The position numbers were made by a program, and so were the translations under genes. Under the pieces are notes generated by a model, which was not told where the DNA came from, did not search any database, and saw only the letters and a program-made list of their open reading frames with translations. Source: CBFGWV01 sp965652545 (GTDB taxonomy: Bacteria > Pseudomonadota > Gammaproteobacteria > Competibacterales > Competibacteraceae). From it: 6,578 nt of DNA. The stretch covers positions 1 through 6,578 of the forward strand of contig CBFGWV010000268.1 of assembly GCA_965652545.1 (NCBI GenBank). The letters are read 5' to 3'. Each line of letters starts with the position of its first letter. Positions within the stretch are counted from its first letter, which is position 1. Positions 1 through 4,421 of this stretch are shown here, one piece after another.

Positions 1-198
1 ACGCCGCTGGAGCCGGAATGGGAAGGGCATGTGACGCTGGAGTTCTCCAACACCACGCCGCTGCCGGCGAAAATCTACGCCAACGAGGGCGTGGCGCAGG
101 TGTTGTTTCTGGAATCGGATGAGACCTGCGAGACCTCATACAAGGATCGGCAGGGTAAGTATCAGGGGCAGCGCGGAGTGACGCTGCCGCGGGCTTGA
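1..198 (+). CDS. dcd: dCTP deaminase, C-terminal part (5' end outside window)
   Basis: Dcd deaminates dCTP to dUTP in the cytoplasm, feeding thymidylate synthesis. Only the last 65 residues are present, read in frame from base 1 to a TGA at 196-198. The fragment begins TPLEPEWEGHVTLEFSNTT and closes with SYKDRQGKYQGQRGVTLP, which I recognise as the C-terminus of the roughly 188-residue Dcd found in pseudomonads and relatives, so about 120 residues lie upstream. The Glu of the VTLEF segment (residue 14 of the fragment) corresponds to the catalytic Glu of E. coli Dcd (Glu138). The Lys/Tyr/Gln-rich tail is the segment that closes over the nucleotide triphosphate in this family. The gene converges on the fimT-like gene with 33 bp between stop codons and no clear intrinsic terminator there. 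The family call is firm; nothing can be said about its promoter. Confidence 0.93.
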   Translation, partial: TPLEPEWEGHVTLEFSNTTPLPAKIYANEGVAQVLFLESDETCETSYKDRQGKYQGQRGVTLPRA

Positions 199-231
199 CG
201 TTCGGCGTGAAAGATTCTCGATGATGCGCTG

Positions 232-849
232 CTAAACAGCAGTGCAACTGGTGTCAGTGTCCTTCACTGTCGAGGCATTGCCTGTAGCCCGTAGGGTAAT
301 AACGCGACGAGGAACGGCAGCGGTAGCTGTCCCCAGAGCATCGTTTTTTGCGTTTTTCGCACAGGCGATAATGCTACTTGTGCCGCCGTTCTGTAGGAGG
401 CCATTGGCCGCAAACGACAAACTGTTGACCACAGTCGATCCGGTGGCAAGGCGAAGAGACACGGAAGACTCTGCTGGTGGCTGGCCAACCCTTATGAGCG
501 TTTCATTCGCAGGGTCGTCCCGCTGGCCAAACCCCGCTGTACCCGGCCGCTGAGCATCCAGAAATACGATCCACCCCGTATCGAGGTTTCGGTCCGTACC
601 GCCGCAAATCGGTTCGGCAGCGTGCACATCGGCGCTGATGCACATGCTGACAAATGCGCCACGCTTGATGGCTTCGCTGCGGGCGATCTGTATATCCGTG
701 AGCAGGTTGTTTGTCTCTGTCACCAGCCGGTTGTTACGGATGAACGACTGGAAACTGGGCACGCCATAGGCCAGCACAATCGCTGAGATGACGATGACGA
801 TCATCAGCTCGATCAGCGTAAAACCGCGTTGGTGTCCGTTTCGGCGCAT
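232..849 (-). CDS. fimT: FimT/GspH-family type IV pseudopilin (minor pilin)
   Basis: Probable minor pilin-like protein, made as a prepilin, cut and N-methylated by prepilin peptidase, then held in the inner membrane or a pilus/pseudopilus tip. A short basic leader (MRRNGHQRG) precedes GFTLIELMIVIVISAIV, the class III prepilin signal, with cleavage after Gly and Glu at mature position 5. The N-terminal helix is followed by ARSEAIKRG and GWIVFLD, typical of the GspH/FimT domain, and four cysteines that could form two disulfides. I chose the ATG at 847-849 because it gives a normal 9-residue leader with GGGA seven bases upstream. An in-frame ATG at 871-873 gives a 17-residue leader (213 aa in total) and is also possible. 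The C-terminal Gly-Arg-x-Arg motif linked to DNA binding in FimT proteins is not visible; the equivalent stretch reads ATGNAST. No other pilin genes lie nearby, which is common for fimT. The symbol is by family; GspH of a type II secretion system is less likely without gsp neighbours. Confidence 0.85.
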   Translation of the reverse strand: MRRNGHQRGFTLIELMIVIVISAIVLAYGVPSFQSFIRNNRLVTETNNLLTDIQIARSEAIKRGAFVSMCISADVHAAEPICGGTDRNLDTGWIVFLDAQRPGTAGFGQRDDPANETLIRVGQPPAESSVSLRLATGSTVVNSLSFAANGLLQNGGTSSIIACAKNAKNDALGTATAAVPRRVITLRATGNASTVKDTDTSCTAV

Positions 850-901
850 GACTGTATCCCGCAATCCCACCATCTGGCGGGCTTATCCCCACGATGCGTC
901 G

Positions 902-930
902 AGTATAGCCCCCTGCCCCCGAGGCACCAA
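902..930 (-). promoter_or_regulatory. Candidate sigma70 promoter for the fimT-like gene
   Basis: On the minus strand, TTGGTG (925-930) is followed after 17 bases by TATACT (902-907). The -10 matches consensus at five of six positions and the spacer is ideal; the -35 keeps TTG. A start site near 895 would give a leader of about 45 bases to the ATG at 849, or about 22 to the ATG at 873. It lies in the gap between the thioesterase stop and the pilin start, so the pilin gene probably does not depend only on read-through from upstream. This is a prediction from sequence match only. Confidence 0.55.
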
Positions 931-960
931 CGGCCACCGCAACCGACGGTCGGCGGGGCA

Positions 961-1416
961 TCACCGCCGGTCCGGTTCCAGCCAGCTCGCGTAGCGGGCA
1001 TCGATGCGCACGCACGGATCGTCGGCCGGCCCGACACGAGCGCTAAGCCACCAACTGGCCTTGCCGCGGCGCTGCATACGGGCGACGAGCTCGGCAACGG
1101 CATCCTCGCCAGGCGAGGGGCAGTCGATCACCAGCTCGCCCGTGACCGGACGCCGGTAGCGCAGCGTGCTCTCACTGACCGCGACCGGTGCCGTGATGCC
1201 TGCCTGCTGCAGTACGCTGTGCGTCAGTGCCCACCCGGCCAGCGTCAGCAGGCTGGCAAGGCTTCCGGCGAAGGCTGTGCCTTTGTCGTTTATATTCGGC
1301 GCCAACGGCGCGACAAACCGCAACCCTCCACCGTCCGTGCGGACGGTGCGCACCTCCATCGCACGGGTAAGGGGAATGTGGCGATACAGGTATGCATCGA
1401 GCTGTTCAGGGGTCAT
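961..1416 (-). CDS. YiiD_C-type hotdog-fold thioesterase, stand-alone domain
   Basis: A 151-residue protein matching the putative thioesterase domain found at the C-terminus of E. coli YiiD (FabY), here without the N-terminal acetyltransferase (GNAT) half. The key stretch is PLAPNINDKGTAFAGSL (residues 37-53) followed by a hydrophobic helix (54-66). This N-x-N-x-K-G-T-x-F-x-G-S-L signature is typical of the family and packs around the acyl-CoA/acyl-ACP site. SESTLRYRRPVTGEL (81-95) is the second conserved block. The likely role is hydrolysis or handling of a short acyl thioester in the cytoplasm; the substrate is unknown. I chose the ATG at 1414-1416 because homology begins at MTPEQLDAYLYRHIPL. 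The reading frame extends upstream to 1557, but that extension looks unlike the family and overlaps the start and ribosome binding site of the divergent motor gene. Shine-Dalgarno pairing is poor (GGGA about 14 bases upstream). A perfect 9-bp inverted repeat spans codons 23-30. Confidence 0.85.
   Translation of the reverse strand: MTPEQLDAYLYRHIPLTRAMEVRTVRTDGGGLRFVAPLAPNINDKGTAFAGSLASLLTLAGWALTHSVLQQAGITAPVAVSESTLRYRRPVTGELVIDCPSPGEDAVAELVARMQRRGKASWWLSARVGPADDPCVRIDARYASWLEPDRR
1329..1348. repeat. Perfect 9-bp inverted repeat inside the thioesterase gene
   Basis: CACCGTCCG (1329-1337) and CGGACGGTG (1340-1348) are exact reverse complements separated by two bases. In the mRNA this would be a GC-rich hairpin about 70 bases after the start codon. 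It encodes RTVRTDGG, where a doubled Val-Arg-Thr helps create the symmetry, so it may be a by-product of coding sequence. Confidence 0.6.
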
Positions 1417-1459
1417 CGGCGCATTGTCGTCCCACGGTGATGAACGCAGTGTAATCCTC

Positions 1460-1475
1460 AACCGCTGACGCGGTT
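1460..1475. promoter_or_regulatory. Perfect inverted repeat in the divergent intergenic region (possible operator)
   Basis: AACCGC (1460-1465) and GCGGTT (1470-1475) are exact reverse complements around TGAC. The site lies between the thioesterase start (1416) and the motor gene start (1526), 109 bp apart and transcribed away from each other, where a shared operator would be expected. It overlaps the candidate -35 for the motor genes. It is not a convincing terminator, since only TTT then CC follows. The binding protein, if any, is unknown. Confidence 0.35.
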
Positions 1476-1494
1476 TCCGGGCCTCGTGTACAGT
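1465..1494 (+). promoter_or_regulatory. Weak candidate promoter for the motor genes
   Basis: CTGACG (1465-1470) and TACAGT (1489-1494) are spaced by 18 bases, each matching the sigma70 consensus at four of six positions. It would start transcription near 1501, about 25 bases before the ATG at 1526. The match is modest and other sigma factors cannot be excluded. Confidence 0.3.
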
Positions 1495-1513
1495 TGGGCT
1501 CGCGAGCACTTCC

Positions 1514-1519
1514 AAGGAG
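1514..1519 (+). promoter_or_regulatory. Strong ribosome binding site fixing the motor channel start
   Basis: AAGGAG lies six bases before the ATG at 1526. This is the best Shine-Dalgarno sequence in the window and supports that start over the next in-frame ATG (codon 4). Confidence 0.75.
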
Positions 1520-1525
1520 TAGCGC

Positions 1526-2623
1526 ATGGCAAGCATGCACCCGGCCGCGGGGGACACCCGAGGCGGTACCCGTCACCTGCTACGGGCCGCCGTATTCATG
1601 GTTACCCTGGTGGTCCTGGCGGCGGTATTCCACCGTCCGTTGCTGGATGGTTTTCTTGCCAATATTTATCTCAATGGCACGATCATCCTGATTTTCCTGT
1701 TCGGGGCAGGGTTCACCTTCAAGGCCTTGTTCGATGTACTGGCCGAGCATCGTGCCGTCGCCAGGGCGATCGAGGTGGTACGGGTCGGGCGACGCAACGA
1801 GCAGCCGGTACGGCAGATCAACGAGGTTTTGCTTGCGCCCGGCAAGAGCCAGGTTCACGGCTTCCTGCACACGGTCTACCGAACCGTGCGCCAGACCGAT
1901 TCCAGCGGCACGCTGCCCTACCTGCTCGATTCGATCAACGCCCGGGGCGAGGATCGGCGGGCCTTGGTGCGCTACCTCACCGGCGCCCTGGTGCTGCTGG
2001 GTCTGATCGGCACGTTCTACGGGTTGCTGCTGACAATCGGTGGGGTCCGCGACGTTATCGGCAGTATCAGCGCCGAGGGTGACACGGTCAGTGTGCTGAC
2101 CGGCTTGAAGGAGCGTCTGGCGGCGCCCCTGGGCGGCATGAGTCTGGCCTTCTCGACCTCGCTGTTCGGCCTGTTGACCTCGCTGGCCCTGGCCTTTCTG
2201 GAGCTGCAACTGTTCCATGCCCAGAACGACTTGCATGCGCGGCTGGAACAACTGGTGGTGACCGAGTTGGTCCCCTTGTGGCAGCCGGCGGCGGCCCCGG
2301 TCGGCGGCGCTGCCGCTGGTGGCGAAGCCGGTTGGCGTTACGTCAGCGGCCTGCTGGCGACGACTGCGGAGCGGCTGGAGAAAGTCTCGCGCGAGATGGC
2401 CGTCCCGTCCGATACGGGGGCCGCGGCTGCCGCCCAATCGGTCAGCGAACAGATCGCCATCATGAACCAGCGTCTGGAGAGCCTGCGTGGAACGCTCGAT
2501 CGGCTGGAGTCAGACCGGACCACGCAGCTGCGTGACGAGTTGCGGCTGCTGGCTCGTGTCCTGGGGCAGGACCGGGATTTCGATGACCGCGGAATGACAC
2601 CGTTCGATGCGTCGCAGAGCTGA
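1526..2623 (+). CDS. MotA/TolQ/ExbB-type ion channel subunit, ZorA-like
   Basis: A 365-residue inner-membrane protein, predicted to form, with the next gene product, an ion-driven motor like flagellar stators or ZorAB. Four membrane segments are visible: about residues 20-37, 46-70, 147-171 and 203-228. The third (LLGLIGTFYGLLLTIGG) and fourth (GGMSLAFSTSLFGLLTSLAL) match the MotA/TolQ/ExbB core, including the Gly-Thr-Phe-x-Gly turn and the small, Ser/Thr-rich face that lines the ion path. Between segments two and three lies a cytoplasmic loop of about 75 residues. After the fourth comes a tail of about 120 residues, with an Ala/Gly/Pro-rich hinge (253-269) and a likely coiled coil (275-345). 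Flagellar MotA is shorter (about 290 residues), and canonical ZorA is described with a much longer tail. The gene overlaps the next by 17 bases, implying coupled expression. Function is inferred; the driving ion is unknown. Confidence 0.85.
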   Translation: MASMHPAAGDTRGGTRHLLRAAVFMVTLVVLAAVFHRPLLDGFLANIYLNGTIILIFLFGAGFTFKALFDVLAEHRAVARAIEVVRVGRRNEQPVRQINEVLLAPGKSQVHGFLHTVYRTVRQTDSSGTLPYLLDSINARGEDRRALVRYLTGALVLLGLIGTFYGLLLTIGGVRDVIGSISAEGDTVSVLTGLKERLAAPLGGMSLAFSTSLFGLLTSLALAFLELQLFHAQNDLHARLEQLVVTELVPLWQPAAAPVGGAAAGGEAGWRYVSGLLATTAERLEKVSREMAVPSDTGAAAAAQSVSEQIAIMNQRLESLRGTLDRLESDRTTQLRDELRLLARVLGQDRDFDDRGMTPFDASQS

Positions 2624-3830
2624 ATCCCCAGGGAGTTTCAACGTCTGGCCGGCCTTCACCGATGTGTTGGGTGGGCTGGTCGTCGTGTTGGTGTTCCTCA
2701 TCACCATTTTCATCCTCAGCGAGGTGTTGATCACCCGCGAGATGACCGGTAAGGACACGGCAATCGTCCAATTGCAGGAGATCATCGAACACCTGGAGCT
2801 CATCGCCGGGGAATCCGAAAGCCGTGCTAACCGCCTGGAGCGCGAGCTGTCGAACCGCGACGCCCGCATCGCGGCGCTCAACACCGCCCTGGATGCCGCC
2901 CGTGCCGATGCCCAGGGGTTGTCCATGCAGCTGGATGCCACCCGCTTGCAACTGAGCGACACCGAAACCTCCCTTACCGAGCGAGAGGCGCTGTTGGCGC
3001 AGATACGCGCCGAACTGGCCGGTGCGGAGGCCGATCGACTGCGACTGGAGGACGACCAGGCGGCCAGTGAGGCCCGCATTGCCGACCTGTTGGCCAGTCT
3101 TCGTCGCCAAACGGTCGTGACCGCACAGACGCAGGCCGAGTTGGAGACGGCACGATCAGCGAGCCAGGACACCATTACCGAACTCCAGGCCCAGGCGGCG
3201 TTGCTCGGTGCCCGCGCCGAGCGCCTGACCGCCGAGATCGAACGGCTGCGCAATGCCCTGGGAGTCAAGGATGAGCGCCTGCTGGGCAATCAGGTCATGA
3301 TCGAGACCCAGCAAGCGCGTATCGAGGACCTCGATGCGCAGTTGAAGAAGCGTCTGGCGGAGCGGGTGGAGGAGCTGGAGCAATACGCCAGCGACTTCTT
3401 CGGTCGTATGCGCACGCTGTTTCAGGACAACCCGAATATCAAGGTCGAGGGCGACCGCTTCGTGTTCCAGTCCGAGGTGCTGTTCTCGTCGGCCGAGGCG
3501 ACCCTCAGCGAGGCGGGCAAGCAGGAATTGCAGGGGTTCGTGGATGTCTACAAACAACTGGCGGACGAGTTGCCCGACGATCTGCCGGTGATCTTCCAGG
3601 TGCAGGGGCATACCGACAAGGTGCCGATCCGCAACGCCCGGTTCACCTCCAACTGGGATCTCTCCTACGCCCGCGCCCAGGACGTCGTCGATTACCTGAT
3701 CAGCCAGGGCGTGCCGGCCGAGCGTCTCGCGGCCGTGGCCATGGGGGAGTACCATCCGGTCGACCCCGGCGATTCGCCTGAAGCCTACCGGCGCAACCGG
3801 CGTATCGAATTGAAGATCACCAGTCGTTAG
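2607..3830 (+). CDS. MotB/ZorB-like motor partner with coiled coil and OmpA-type peptidoglycan-binding domain
   Basis: A 407-residue partner of the preceding channel subunit. A short cytoplasmic N-terminus leads to a single membrane helix (about 20-42) preceded by WPAFTD; Asp19 sits where MotB (Asp32 in E. coli) and ZorB carry the ion-carrying Asp. Residues about 51-262 are rich in Ala, Leu, Glu, Arg and Gln in heptad-like spacing, a long coiled coil expected in the periplasm. The C-terminus (about 282-405) is an OmpA/MotB domain: RFVFQSEVLFSSAEATL, GHTDKVPI (334-341), NWDLSYARA (349-357, with Asp351 and Arg356 at the usual diaminopimelate-contact positions) and YRRNRRIEL. It would anchor the complex to the cell wall. 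The start at 2607 lies inside the upstream gene, with only a weak GGA about 13 bases before it, so translational coupling is likely. No in-frame alternative start precedes the essential Asp other than this one. Flagellar MotB lacks such a long linker. Confidence 0.87.
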   Translation: MRRRAESPGSFNVWPAFTDVLGGLVVVLVFLITIFILSEVLITREMTGKDTAIVQLQEIIEHLELIAGESESRANRLERELSNRDARIAALNTALDAARADAQGLSMQLDATRLQLSDTETSLTEREALLAQIRAELAGAEADRLRLEDDQAASEARIADLLASLRRQTVVTAQTQAELETARSASQDTITELQAQAALLGARAERLTAEIERLRNALGVKDERLLGNQVMIETQQARIEDLDAQLKKRLAERVEELEQYASDFFGRMRTLFQDNPNIKVEGDRFVFQSEVLFSSAEATLSEAGKQELQGFVDVYKQLADELPDDLPVIFQVQGHTDKVPIRNARFTSNWDLSYARAQDVVDYLISQGVPAERLAAVAMGEYHPVDPGDSPEAYRRNRRIELKITSR

Positions 3831-3896
3831 AAGGCTGTTTGATAGCTTTCCGCAGTAGAACAGTCTCAAGTCAGACAGACTCCTAAGAGGGTGGAT

Positions 3897-4394
3897 ATGT
3901 CCATGCCGTATAAAACCGCCGATCTTTGTGACCAGTACGGTGACCACCTCCAGGTGGCCGAGCCGATCTTCGGCGACCTGGGTGGTCGCATGCATTTCCA
4001 CGGGCAGGTCGTCACCCTCAAGGCGTTCGAGGACAACTCCCTGGTGCGCAAGATCCTCTCCGAGCCCGGCGAGGGTCGCGTGTTGGTGGTGGATTCCGGT
4101 GGCTCGATGCGTTGCGCCATGCTCGGTGACCAACTGGCCGCCATGGCCGAGGACAACGGTTGGTCGGGGGTCGTGGTCAACGGCTGCGTGCGCGACTGTG
4201 CCCAGTTGGCCGATGCCGACATCGGCGTCAAGGCCTTGGGCGTCCACCCGATGAAGACCGCCAAGCGCGATGCCGGTGAACGCGATGTGCCCCTGCGTTT
4301 CGCCGGCGTGAGCTTTTATCCGGGCCACTGGTTGTACGCGGATGAGGACGGCATCGTCATGTCCGAGACCAAGCTTGCCGCGCCCACCGAATAA
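3897..4394 (+). CDS. rraA: RraA-family protein (RNase E activity regulator / HMG-aldolase-like)
   Basis: A 165-residue protein closely resembling E. coli RraA, a ring-shaped trimer that binds RNase E and lowers mRNA decay. Shared blocks include TADLCDQYGD, VAEPIFGDLGGR, FHGQVVTLKAFEDNSLV, GRVLVVDSGGSMRCAMLGD, GWSGVVVNGCVRD and HWLYADEDGIVMSE, across the whole length. Residues 99-100 are Arg-Asp, as in related 4-hydroxy-4-methyl-2-oxoglutarate/oxaloacetate aldolases, whereas E. coli RraA has Arg-Gln. However, the acidic residue usual three places later is Gln103 here, so aldolase activity is uncertain. I chose the ATG at 3897 because AGAGG (3886-3890) is six bases upstream; GTG at 3891 and ATG at 3903 are in-frame alternatives. 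It lies 66 bp after the motor pair with no clear terminator, and 27 bp before tex in the same frame. The symbol is by family. Confidence 0.9.
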   Translation: MSMPYKTADLCDQYGDHLQVAEPIFGDLGGRMHFHGQVVTLKAFEDNSLVRKILSEPGEGRVLVVDSGGSMRCAMLGDQLAAMAEDNGWSGVVVNGCVRDCAQLADADIGVKALGVHPMKTAKRDAGERDVPLRFAGVSFYPGHWLYADEDGIVMSETKLAAPTE

Positions 4395-4421
4395 CCATTG
4401 CCGGACCGTATCCTCCACCGC

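Noticed and set aside
199..231. Bidirectional terminator between dcd and the pilin gene
   Set aside because: The 33-bp convergent gap has no evident GC stem followed by a T-run on either strand.
829..1440. A 203-codon open frame on the plus strand
   Set aside because: It lies antisense to the thioesterase, and its composition (Arg, Pro, His-rich) is typical of a shadow frame.
1417..1557. N-terminal extension of the thioesterase to an ATG at 1557
   Set aside because: The extra 47 residues do not resemble the family and would overlap the start and ribosome binding site of the divergent motor gene.
1526..3830. A complete Zorya defence system
   Set aside because: Only ZorA/ZorB-like subunits are present. 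The genes on both sides are identified (thioesterase, rraA), and no Zorya effector gene is seen.
1526..3830. Flagellar MotAB or TolQR/ExbBD
   Set aside because: The partner has an OmpA-type peptidoglycan-binding domain, unlike TolR/ExbD, and a coiled-coil linker far longer than MotB. No flagellar, tol-pal or tonB genes are nearby.
3831..3849. Terminator after the motor pair
   Set aside because: AAGGCT and AGCTTT can pair with one G-U, but the stem is weak and no T-run follows. I do not count it as a terminator.
3839..3896. Promoter ahead of rraA
   Set aside because: TTGATA at 3839-3844 resembles a -35, but no acceptable -10 lies 16-18 bases downstream.
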